This document shows, in pieces, positions 45,921-56,227 of a DNA stretch of 64,000 nucleotides. A program made the position numbers and the translations under genes. This DNA is from Cordia subcordata. Lineage: Eukaryota; Streptophyta; Magnoliopsida; Boraginales; Cordiaceae. Below the pieces are notes generated by a model, which worked only from the letters and a program-made list of their open reading frames with translations, was not told where the DNA came from and did no database searches. The stretch covers positions 3,224,001-3,288,000 of the forward strand of contig JAPTOF010000015.1 of the NCBI GenBank assembly GCA_028554755.1, written 5' to 3'. Numbering within the stretch: the stretch's first letter is position 1; each line of letters begins with the position of its first letter.

Positions 45921-47868
45921 CCATACATGTTTAAAATTAAGAGGCACAAATTGTCAAATATTCAATTAAGCACAAATGACAGAGTGAAAAGGGTCATGCA
46001 ACATATGATGAGACGATGAATGCACAATGCACTTCTTTTCAAATTCCCACCTTGAACCATCAAATGAAAATGTGTGCACAAGTGTGGAAAGTGTCATGCA
46101 AAAACATGAAAGAACATGCCCCACATGCTCCTTAACTAACCAACCCATGGCCTTCTTTTCATAATCAAGGGCTAAAAATACACTATTCCTATGGGTCAAA
46201 GATAAGTCAAATGCATGTAATATGGGAAATGTGCTTTCTAACCCTAGATGAAAGTATTCTAAACTAGAAGGCACGAACATGAGTTCTGAAGAGGGAGACT
46301 CAACGGAATGAGAATAGGAAGTGAGAATGACTCTTGGAGAAGAACGGTCAAGGGTAAGGGACGATGAAGTACTACACTCTTCTTCTCCATAATATATAAC
46401 ATGTTCAAGCCTAGGTCATTCTAACTTCTCATGAGAGGTGGATTTGATCCGAATGGGTTCTTTCTCCATCAATGATTCATCAAACATCCAAAAAAACCCA
46501 TAGATTAGTCTTCCAACACACCAATTTCTTTCTTATGTGACATCTTGGAGTACCTATTCTCCTCAACACAATAACCCTTAACTTTAAGAGACTTATCATT
46601 TAAAACCTCCAAAATTGATGTTTTGTTCTTCCTAGTGGATAACTCTAAACTATCACTAGCTAAAGTCTCTTCACATTCATCCATACATTTATCGCTAGTG
46701 GATTTCATCTCACCATCATTCTTCCCATAAGAGATAGGCACACACAAAAGGGACAAGGGAGACTCAAGGGATTTCAGGTCATGCAAACAAGAATACTTAA
46801 CGGAAGTGTGCACGCTAAACTCTCTAGACGTAGACTCGAAATGCAAATGAGTGCTAGGACCATTAAACTCAACCTCTAAGTGTGTAGGAAGCATGGGATG
46901 AAAAGAGATGATAGGATCAAGTGACTCAATAAGGGTGTCAAAAGCTTAGGAGGAGATACTACTTTCTCTAAAATGTATCCATACGAATCATCAAGAACTA
47001 TATTATCATCAAATTCATCCTCATCCTCACTACATGATGTAAACTCTCAATCAACCTATCTTTCTAATTGTGTCTTCAACCTAGCATCTTTTTGGCCCCT
47101 ATTTCTCTCATCTCTAGGTCTCTCCCCTATCTCTTCAACCTGATCTGATGTCATCTCAACATTCTTACCAACGGGCTACTCACTCTCAATCTCTTTCTTA
47201 AAGCACTCAATTCAATTTTTGATTTGTTGCATTACTATCTAGTCTATCTTTGTTAGATTGGAGGAGGGATAGAAGATAATCAATCTTTTCATCATGTGTA
47301 AAAGACCGAAAATAAGAGAGTTCAACCGAGTTGGACTGGGAAATCTCGAGATTGGAAACACTATAAGTGCAACCGTTGTAGGACTCGAAGGAAGCGTGGG
47401 TGGAAAAGACAATGCGAGAGGTGGACTTTCAAAGCAAGGAGGTGGAAAATATGAAGAGTCATCTTGACCCCAATATGAAAATACATGATGTTTCTCCCTA
47501 GAATCACGATGATAGGATGAGGATGCATGCATTGGTGTATGATTGCTAGGGGCATAAAGGATAACATGCAATCAGGGATAAGGGTGGAAGGCCAGGCAAA
47601 TATTGGAATCATGAGCACGACTTCCACATAGATTGCAATAATAAGAATATGCATCCCAACAGTCATGATTACTAAATGAAGATGCATGGATTCACACATG
47701 ACTATGGGGGTCATAGGTAGTACTAGCAGGTAGATAGGGAATTTTCATGGGACAAAAAAAGATGACTAGATGCATAAAACTTCCACACAAGCGACATGCA
47801 TAAGGAACACATTTAGGTGGTAGGGAAGAGGATACAAGTGGCCACCATGATGCATTAGGATCATTCAT
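45921..47868 (-). pseudogene. E reading frame with two zinc knuckles, unrecognised
   Basis: The minus-strand ATG at 47866-47868 gives MNDPNASWWPLVSSSLPPK. CRLCGSFMHLVIFFC is a CCHC knuckle with one extra residue, and CNLCGSRAHDSNIC is an exact CX2CX4HX4C knuckle (about 47635-47595). A TGA at 47572-47574 is shared with element C. The frame continues as YAPSNHTPMHASSSYHRDSR and YWGQDDSS, then after shifts as a Glu/Ser-rich region (46894-46505, HLHFESTSREFSVHTS). The C-terminus at 46280-45930 includes SRWEFEKKC, HHMLHDPF and QFVPLNFKHV, similar to Ath2 and D. It is probably a Gag-like RNA-binding protein; that function is inference. Confidence 0.72.
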
Positions 47869-48047
47869 GATTAATTGACAGAAGTAAACCTCTTCATAAT
47901 GCTCAACATTTTTTTTTTCAATTTTTATTATTATTCAAAATAAATAAAACATGGAAAGAAAAGACAAAACAACACGTAACAAGCAAAAACACACAAAAAC
48001 TAAGAAACCAAGCAACCGTTGCCTCCCCAGCAGCGGCACCAAAAACC
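47869..48047 (-). other. E leader and tRNA-Asp type primer-binding site
   Basis: PBS on the minus strand at 48041-48024: TGGTGCCGCTGCTGGGGA, three differences from the group consensus. The leader to the ATG includes an A-rich stretch on the minus strand around 47905-47945. Confidence 0.82.
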
Positions 48048-49810
48048 TGATATGCTATTTGTGAGCACAAGCCTAAATAGCCCACAAATGCACGGGTCGT
48101 GTATAGTATGGTGTGTATGAGTACAAGGTCGAATCCGTGGGAAGGCCTAACATGAGTGGTATTCCAAGCTAAGCATGTCCTATGGAGCAACGTGTTGGGA
48201 CTAACTTGTAATTTTTTTGGTTCTTTTGGTTTAAAGGGAGCTCTGGAAAAGAAAACCTAATCTAAAAGTATGTGTGTTATGTGTGAAATGAGGGAATCAA
48301 AGTCATCTAAGGGGATTCAAACACACGAAAATGGGGGCTAGGGTGATTACATCTTGCAAATGAGTGATTAGTACATTTTGTTAGGGTTGCTTGCTATATT
48401 ATATTTGGGTTGCCCTAATCTAGACTCCTAATTAACCTTTTAATTACATCTTAAACCTCAGTGTGGGTCCGTCCCTAGGCATTGTCTAACCTAGAGCTAC
48501 AACATGGTCTTTATGACTTAGGCCATAAGGCTAGCTTGTTAGGATTCTAGGTGATTTAGATCAGTCTAACCCTTGTATCTAAACTGTTGGCTAGATTTAA
48601 AGCCAAGAGCTAGTCTGTTTAGGGTCAACTAACCTACACTGAAACCCATTAGCTGGATTTAAAGCTAAGGGAGACTTGACTTAGGCTAGCCATTAGTTAT
48701 ACACCATAGATCATTATCACAATAGCAGGTATTAACGTTTAAGCACAAATCAAACACATCTAGCGCATGGCGTTCCATAATATTCTAGAGTATTCTATTG
48801 CTAAGCATATAGACATACTTAGATTCCACCAATTTAAGTAATGGCACCCGACATGTATGTAATAAAAGCTATTTATGCTATTAAGAATGCAAACACACAC
48901 ATAGACATGTATATAACCATACCCACTTCATGTAATCACCACACAAACACATAGACAAGCTAGCATAATGATTTAAAGATGGTTAATAGCAAAATAGACT
49001 TCAATATACATATGCAACTTCATTGAGGTATTTCAACAAACACATAAACCTGTATGTAAAAATGCTTTGAAACCCCAAGCATAAAGCATATATACATAAA
49101 TCCACCAAGTACTCATTAATAAATAATCCATAAATACAAGTGCAATCACCCTACATAGCTCTAATCATACATATTTAGATTTGGGACTAAAGAGAGATAC
49201 CCTTCTATCCAAATCCATGCTTTACAATCCATGAACTATGTCTAAATCCTTGTGTTTGATCCTCCTAGAAGCTTGATTCCTAGGTGCTTTTATGTATGGA
49301 AAAGTGTGTGAGATGTGGGAGATGGATGTGAAAGAATATAACTTATTCTTCTTAAAAATGACTAAAAGAGGGCTTATGTAGCCAATTTTTTGCAACTACT
49401 AGAAAACCTAACTAATGCACCAGTACCAAGGGATATCTATTTTGGTAGTAGAAGCTTACTCTCATTTTTAAGCGGAATAGAGAGGGGATGCACCGATACT
49501 CTAAAGCCAGTGTTTTGCTAATGCCTATTTGCTCTCTTTTGGCTTTGATTTTTTTTCCAGTTGCCTTGACCTTTGTCCGAAAACATTCAAACTTGATTTT
49601 CTTCCACTTTTCATCCTTAAAATCTTCTTCAATTCTTGCCCATGCCATCTATATCTTCATTAATCTTCAAACAATTGTCAAACTCACTTAAAACATAAGA
49701 TAACTACACTTTAGTGGAGTGTTTACTCTTTAAGCTCAACTTTGTACAATAGCATCCTAGTATGCACAAATATAATGTAAAGCTACACTAATGCACCTTA
49801 TATAGCCATA
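48048..49810 (-). repeat. E 5' LTR, outer end deleted
   Basis: It matches 42705-44481 up to TATATAGC near 49807, then jumps into D sequence. Two fully paired hairpin copies lie at 48587-48606 (TTGGCT/AGCCAA) and 48649-48668 (TTAGCT/AGCTAA), read on the minus strand. Confidence 0.87.
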
Positions 49811-51165
49811 TATCTATCATGCACTTACATTGAGTTATCATGATTATACGATGCCATATCATGCATCTTTGTATTGGCATCAAAATGACTCTTCATTGTA
49901 TCTAACTCTTTGTTTTGAGAGTCTATCTTTCACACCATCTTTTCCCACCTATTCTTCTCTCAAGTTTTTTTGTGGTTATGCACAAAAGGATTTTCAAATG
50001 ATACCATTTTCACTCAGTTACACCCTTTTCTTTTAGGCCTCCCTCACATGTAGATGAAAAGTTAGAACATCTCAAATCCCTAACTCATTCCAACCATAAG
50101 AGACTAAAGGTGATAATCAAATAATTATCCAAAATAGTTAAGTGCTTGAGTAGAAAACTTGAGAATGAACAACCCGTAAGTAAGAGAGTTGAGATACCTT
50201 TAGACTGGGTTGAAGGGATGGGTGTGAGATCTATGGATAAGGAGGCTAATGGTGAAAATGATGATGTTTGAGAGAGAGAGATAAAGAGAGAGGTTGATGG
50301 AGTGTTTACTTCTTGTAGTAAGGATGAGAACGAGAATGATTATATACTACTTTAAGATGACTTGGGTTATGATTTAGAGAAAGTGGTACCCTATTCTCCC
50401 ATGCTTTCACCTTATTCCACTGTGTCTCTTGAGCCTACCATTCCCTCTTTTTCTACTTCTCAACCATTTTTAGAGGATGAACTTGATGTTATTATTGCTT
50501 AATTCAACTCTAATGCCTTTTGGATGGAGATAAGTGTGTACACTGCCACTATAATTACTTGGCTGAATGATGAGTCGTTTGAGTCTACTTTACCTCATCA
50601 TGCATGTCTACCTTTTGTGAGGAGTTAGAGCGACCCTTGTTTAATCACTCCATATCTCATAGAGAGGAAGAGTCTAGTGCTTCCACGTCTTCTACCATTG
50701 ACCTTCCTTCTCTAGATGTTACCCAAATTCCCCACTCCCATTCCATTGTGTCTTCCCTTTCTTTAGAGCTCACATTTGTGCCTTCTTGTATAGGACACTT
50801 TCATCTAGGACTAGAACATACACTTCCAACATAGCATACATTGGACTGTTCATTGACTTGCGGGGAGGGTTTGTTCTTAGCCCCTGATCAAGTAGGGCAT
50901 GAGCATCTGTATTATTGCATGGTCTTTATTGTATATGAGCACACATCCATTTTTGACATTTTAGGGTGGGACATTTTGGAAGGGGCTTACATTATTCGTT
51001 CTTGCCCATATCATTTATTGCATGATCCTTTTCCTTTTACCTTCTGTGCTTCATTGATTATTTGGCAATTTGTGCCACGCAACTTTAAACATGTTTTACT
51101 CTAACATTGGCGCCCGGCTGGGGGTGCTAAATCTACTGCTAGTAAGAGGTACCCCAGGCTTATTC
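49811..51165 (+). pseudogene. D reading frame, remainder
   Basis: Continuation of the D frame after E. It contains YHASLYWHQNDSSLYL (aligned with YWGQDDSS of C and E), a coiled-coil-like Lys/Leu stretch, IPLDWVEGMGV (about 50190, where C has a stop for this Trp), SCSKDENEND and YDLEKVVPYSP. The C-terminus at 50940-51104 reads WDILEGAYIIRSCPYHLLHD, then PFPFTFCASLIIWQFVPRNF, resembling E and Ath2. Frame changes and several stops. The conserved boundary block follows at 51108-51165. Function unknown. Confidence 0.65.
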
Positions 51166-51657
51166 ATATTTTTCTTGTTCTTCTTGTATTTACTTGCCTT
51201 TGCTTTTGTAAACAACAGATTGGTTTTCTTTTACTTATTCTTGTTTATCTATAGTAGAATTAGATTGCTTTTGTTTCTTTTATCTTTAGATAATTTAGGC
51301 TTTCTTTTCTTTGCTATCATTCTTAGTAGGTTAGACTTTTGCTTCCTTACTTATTCTTGCTCCTTTCTATCATTTATGCAACAATCTTTTACCCTTTGCA
51401 TCTATCATTGTTTATCATTTCAAATGTCAATGTGAGCTTGTATAGTATTATCTTTTAATCTCTTCTTTGTTTTCTGAGCATTAGTGCTTTTTGTAAAGAT
51501 TAGGGCTAGTAGATGATCAAACATCATTGGTATTCATGGACTTCTATGCAAACAAGGTTATATCTCTCCATTCTTTGCTTATCCCTATCTATCCCTTCCA
51601 CATTCCTTATATGCATTTCATGTGCTTGCTTGTTATGCTTGGATGCGATTTGCTTGA

Positions 51658-53139
51658 TGATGTGCTGTGTTTTTGTGTGTGTTTGCATTGTCATTTATCT
51701 ATATTTTAGAGGTGTTGAGTGCTCATAATGATGCATTAGTGTAGTGCTTTTGATAAGAATAGGCTTAAGCATAAACAAATGTGCATATCGAGTTTAAGAG
51801 ACAAATTGTTACACTAATTGCTTGTTTTCAATGATTTAGGTGAACTTTGGGTTAAGGTCAAGATTGGACGATGAAAGGTGATGAAGATGGGAAATGCACG
51901 GGTTTAAGAGAGAAGACCAGAGGCCGAAAAGACAAAGAATAGAGGAAGAAAGTCAGCCGGACAACCAAGGAACCGGCCACTCCAGAGAGGTGCCAAAAAT
52001 AGCCGGACGACCACCCCTCCAGAGCCGGTCGACCGCCTAGGTCGATCGGCTAGTCCAAAGAGCATCATTAAAAAGCCAGTTGAGCTAGGTCCAAAGGCCG
52101 GTCGACCGTGCCGAGAACATATAAATAGGGCCCGATTATGCAGAAAGAAAAGGAGGACTTTTTGAAAGATTAACACACACTTCACACCTAAAATTCTCAC
52201 ACAATACTCTAATCCATGTTATAATCATGTCTATGTGTTTATATGTCGATGCTATGAAGTTGGTAATGCTTTTATTCATGTCTATATGCATATTTGCATG
52301 CCGAGTAATGAGCATAACTTCAATAATGCATACGTGTTAGTTGTTAATTATTTCTAATGGTGTGAACTGAACATGACGATGTTTGGTAGTTGAATAGGTT
52401 CCATTCTTCACGAGCACCTTGGCCTTGAACATGTATGAACGCACTAGCAAGTCAAATCCTACTATAGTGACCTTAGAATGACGAAGTGTAATTTAGGGCT
52501 AGTCTAGACCAAGTCTCCTTTGGCTTTAAATCCAGCCAATAGGTTTTTGGATAGGTTTAGTCGACCTTAGCAACACTAGGTCTTGGCTTTAAATACAGCC
52601 AAAGGTTTAGGTACTAAGGTAGGTCCATTCTAAGTCACCTAGGAAGTTAGTTAGTCACTCTTGAGGCCCTAGATCATAAGGACCACGTCGTAGCTTTAGG
52701 AGGCGCCGCCTAGGGACGGACCCACACCGAGTCCTAGGGGGAAATTAGGACACTAACTAGCAACCTAGTTAAGAGGACTCATGATAGTTAGCCATCATCC
52801 CTTAATCCTATAGCATTTGAGTATAGAATTGCCCATTCATAAGTCGAAGTCACCCTAACCCCTTCTCAATTGTTAGTTCCCTCTTTACCAACTTGTGCTC
52901 CCATTTTTCATATTCATAGTTTAGTTTTATTTCCTTTACCTAGAGCTCCCGATAATCCAAAACCCCAAAAATATGTCTAGTTTAGATCTTTCTTTTTGGC
53001 ACGTTCTAGAACACCAAGCATAGAATTCACCCACATTATTCACGCCTCCCTGTGGTTTGACAACTGCACTTGTATACACTATATTGCACGATCCGTACGC
53101 TTGCGGGTCTTTTAGAGCTTGCACTTGAAAGACGCAACA
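51658..53139 (+). mobile_element. Solo LTR S3 (Ath1/S2-type)
   Basis: 1482 bp flanked by CTTGA (51653-51657) and TTTGA (53140-53144), one C-to-T apart. Starts TGATGTGCTGTG, ends GACGCAACA. It carries a palindrome array at 51955-52110 (GCCGGTCGACCGCC at 52024), two fully paired hairpins (52520-52539 and 52583-52602) and a TATA box. It is shorter than S2, missing several hundred bp after about 52200. Confidence 0.9.
52120..52127 (+). promoter_or_regulatory. Candidate TATA box of S3
   Basis: TATAAATA, 12 bp after the last GGCCGGTCGACCG palindrome and about 460 bp into the LTR. It is followed by GGGCCCG. Among the LTRs here this is the best match to a plant TATA box. Activity is not shown. Confidence 0.6.
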
Positions 53140-54136
53140 TTTGAGGACAAGCAAAATTTAGGTTTAAGGTGGGGTTGTTCTTTTATTGTCTATATCATGT
53201 TTAGGGTATATTTGCATAACATGCCTTCTTTTTTCTCAAAACATGTTTGATTCTTTGTTTGCATGTTTTGAGTTGTTTATTACAATGTTGATTAGAGAGT
53301 TGGCCTTTGTCGTTGGCTTAATTGATTAGAGAAGATGAGGTATTGTGGAGAGTGTATAGAGTGTGGGGTATGACCTAGACTTTTAAGAAAATCCTTTTGA
53401 AAATTGTGGGCAATAAGCACATCTAAGAGTGCACCTTGTAGTTATCCCATAACTTTGTTGGAAAAGTGTTTTAAAGGGTTGTTGATATGAGTGCCCCTTC
53501 TTTGATTGGTTCTTTTAGTGTGCCTTAGCCCTTTCTTTTTTTTTTTTTAACTCTTCTTGTTCTATGTTATGTATTGAGAAAAAAATGCAAAAAAAATGCA
53601 AAAAATGAAAAAATGAGAACAAAAGTGAAAAAATGGAAAAAAGTGAACAATGGAAAAAGCCAAAAGGCAACAAAAATTGACGAAGTATGTTGAATAAGTG
53701 TCAAGTGACACAATTTCAATTTGACGCAAGTATTTTCTTTTGTTATTTTGCTATGTTGTGAATAAGGCTTTTACCTCATATTATCAGCTATTATGATTGT
53801 ACCTTCTTTCTCCCCTTGTATCTTTGAGGCTACATGCATATTAGGAGGCCATGTTAATAGATAGGGGCATGAAGTATCAACATCCCGGGTGTGTGAGTTG
53901 CAATCCTAAGTTTGTGATGGTTCTAGCTACATGGTAACTTCCTGAGAGGTACGAGACCCCTTTTGATTGAGAGGAGGATCCAAAAAAGGCTGGGGAAACC
54001 CTTACACAAAAAGAAATAACCCCTTACAAAGGCAAAAAAATAGCAAGTGAATACAACTAGCAACTCTTTGAAAAGCATGTGGAAAGACTTGGTTTACGCT
54101 TGCTTAAGGACAAGCAAGGGAAAGGTTTGGGGGTCT

Positions 54137-55687
54137 TGATGCATGTGATTTGTGTATGTTTGTGTATATTGTTTACATACATGTCTTAGGGTGTTTTAAG
54201 CTTTAATTAGTGCAATTAGGGTTGCATTTGTGTACATTACTAGTAATATTTATGCATACAAGTGTCAAAACACATAAATGCTACACTAAATGCCTTATTT
54301 CGTGTTTTAGACACATTTTGGGCGAAGGAAATGAGCTTAAAATATTGATTCTTTGATCAAAGAGCCAAGCTAGTGTTGATTTGGAGAAAGAGAAATGAAG
54401 AAAAGTCCATTTGGAAACTCTCGACGAAGAATGACGCAACCGAGCATGAGTGGGGATGTTTGCTTTGGGAGAAGAAATTAAGCTTGCTTAAAGACGTAAG
54501 GAGAATGAACAAAGCTTGGAGATGTTTATAGGAATGAAAGGATGAAGAAAAATAAATTTGTAGGTCCCTGGTAGTAGTTCGAGGCAATAGAAAAAACTAC
54601 TCGTGAATCGGAGCCAAAATAAGCAAGTTATGAGCATTTTACTTGTCATAGCCGGTCAACCCTCTAACTAGGCCGGGCCCCCGGCTATCCCTCCAACCAA
54701 GTCAGAAATTCACCATTTTGGACAAACCCCCTCTTCCTTAGGACAGGCCCCTAGCTAGGCCCCGGATGTGCAGTGAAATAGCTATGAATAACTCATTTTA
54801 GGCTATTTTTAGGGTAGGAATTCAATAATGCCTTATACCCATTAACCCTAACCTTTTTCCTACTTCAATTAACACCTCCATACACCATCTAAACCAAATA
54901 CCAAGCTAGGATTGAAGCATCTAACAAGGATTTGAAGGGCTTGAACAGATTTGAAAGCAATATTTAGGGGAGTTCTTGTTCACTTTCTATTTCTTATAAA
55001 TCTGTTGCTAGATGAGATTAGATCTTCGGGTGTTTGTTGTTGTAAATTAGATGTATGTGTTCTTTAGTGCTTAAATGTTATCGGTAGTAGTCTCACCTTA
55101 GCCTTAATCTATGCTAACGGGGTGAGCCCTATTTGTAACTAATGTGTATTGATTGTCATGTTTAATTGATGACTTAGTGTGGTAGAAGTATATCTCTAGT
55201 TTGAAACAAGACTAAAATGATACCTATTAGTACTAGTTAATGCTTTTGGAGTCTAATGTCTAGTCTGAACAATACTAATATGTTAAACTCTTGAGCAGGA
55301 TGTTAATCAACACCAAAGAGGCCCATCATAGATAGATCGAATTGTTATTATAGCCCAAGGCTAATTGCAATGCAATCACCCTAGACGCCTTTCCTTCTTG
55401 TAGAGCTTTCTTTCCTTAACTTGGCACCCTAGGTTCCTCCATTAGATTAGGTTAGCTTAGGTTTATTTTTCTTTTCCCAAGCTGCCTTTAATCTTAAAGA
55501 AAACACTCACACAGACACAAATGTAGCTAGTTTTAGGCACCAAGCACATAGAGACCAAACTAAGGTAGCCTCTCTATAGATACGATACCCGTACGCACAC
55601 ACTATCTTAGACACAATCTGTGTGCTTACATGTGTAAAACTTGGTTGTATTTGTACTTCATTTTCATATACCATTAAGTACACATCA
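54137..55687 (+). repeat. D 3' LTR
   Basis: 1551 bp, TGATGCATGTGA...AAGTACACATCA; partner of 40715-42403. It lacks roughly 140 bp present in the 5' LTR around the transcript start of the LTR (near 55050). Confidence 0.92.
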
Positions 55688-55692
55688 GTAAC

Positions 55693-56227
55693 TAGTAGGA
55701 TCCTCAACTAGATCCTCTTTAGAAGCCTTAAAGTTCTTCCCATAGTATCTATCAGGTGGTCTTCAATTCCTTCTTCTACGATGAGGGTCTGGTGTACTAG
55801 TAGCAACTGGCTGCTTTTCTTTTTCTACATCAGTAGGTGCTTTTGGAGACTTATCAGAAATCTCCTCAAGAGTAACACCAGTTTTTGGTGTTCTGGATCA
55901 CCATATCATCCTTTAAGTATCTTGCATATGTACTAATAAGCACTTCTTGCTCCTTGGGATTATAGAAGATCCAACCTCTAGTTCCCTTAGGATACCTAAT
56001 GAAATAGCACAGTTTCAATTTAGGCTCTAATTTTGTAGTGGAGCTACTCAGCACATAAGCTGGACATCCTCAAATGTGTAAATGACTTAAACTGGGCTTA
56101 TGCCGTGTCTACATTTCTTGAGATGTCCTAGGTACTGACTTTGATGGTACCAAATTCAGAATAAATGCTACCATCTCTAAGGCATACCCCTAGAAGAATA
56201 TAGGTAAAGATACATGAGACATCATCA
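55693..56227 (-). pseudogene. pol: CopA integrase C-terminal region
   Basis: Minus-strand copia integrase end and linker to RT. From 56227 down it reads MMMSHVSLPIFF, GYALEMVAFILNLVPSKSVP, HKPSLSHLHI and GCPAYVLSSSTTKLEPK, then LCYFIRYPKGTRGW and YNPKEQEVLISTYARYL (to 55910). A Pro/Ser/Lys-rich linker follows, ending in EDLVEDPTSYGEA across the D insertion. Stops sit at expected Trp positions (F-W-GYA, I-W-GCP). The piece is cut by CopB right after the segment normally reading VRSMMS. Confidence 0.88.

Larger units (their letters stand above)
42705..49810 (-). mobile_element. E: non-autonomous Athila-type element, minus strand, inside D
   Basis: 3' LTR 42705-44481 on the left; minus-strand polypurine tract, 3' non-coding region, reading frame (47868 to about 45930), PBS (48024-48041) and 5' LTR (48048-49810) to the right. 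The 5' LTR lacks about 110 bp at its outer end, and about 220 bp of D expected next to it are also gone, so one deletion removed the right junction and its target-site copy. The left flank is CAAAT. No protease, RT or integrase. LTRs are of the C/S1 family. Confidence 0.88.
51166..54136 (+). other. D 3' non-coding region, split by S3
   Basis: T-rich sequence at 51170-51657 has no reliable gene. After S3 comes the internal polypurine-like tract at 53140-53174 (GAGGACAAGCAAAATTTAGG). S3 entered its conserved TGCTTGAGGACAAGC motif. The A-rich tract is at 53575-53670, and the terminal polypurine tract, GGGAAAGGTTTGGGGGTC, ends at 54136. Internal-to-terminal spacing is about 0.96 kb. Confidence 0.78.
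40715..55687 (+). mobile_element. D: non-autonomous Athila-type element with an unrecognised ORF
   Basis: Bounded by GTAAT (40710-40714) and GTAAC (55688-55692), one C-to-T apart. 5' LTR 40715-42403, PBS 42411-42428, reading frame from 42603, interrupted by E (42705-49810) and S3 (51658-53139), then the shared 3' non-coding region, polypurine tract and 3' LTR 54137-55687. Without the insertions the internal region is about 3 kb and has no protease, RT or integrase. D sits exactly inside the CopA RT gene. Confidence 0.9.
37442..56227 (-). mobile_element. CopA: minus-strand Ty1/copia element, interrupted by D and CopB
   Basis: CopA sequence is at 37442-40714 and 55688-56227. Its 3' LTR is 37442-39182, followed (minus strand upstream) by a purine tract, RNase H, reverse transcriptase and the end of integrase. 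D sits inside the RT gene between the two parts, and removing D restores a continuous reading across the join (PTSYGEAISD). At 56227 the integrase is cut by CopB. The 5' LTR, gag and most of integrase would lie past the window. The flank at the left edge is CCTTT (37437-37441). Confidence 0.87.

Noticed and set aside
51108..51125. TGGCGCCCGGCTGGGGGT looked like a primer-binding site of another element.
   Set aside because: No LTR end lies upstream, and related sequence occurs at the same relative place in Ath2 and E, downstream of a reading frame. It is part of the boundary block.
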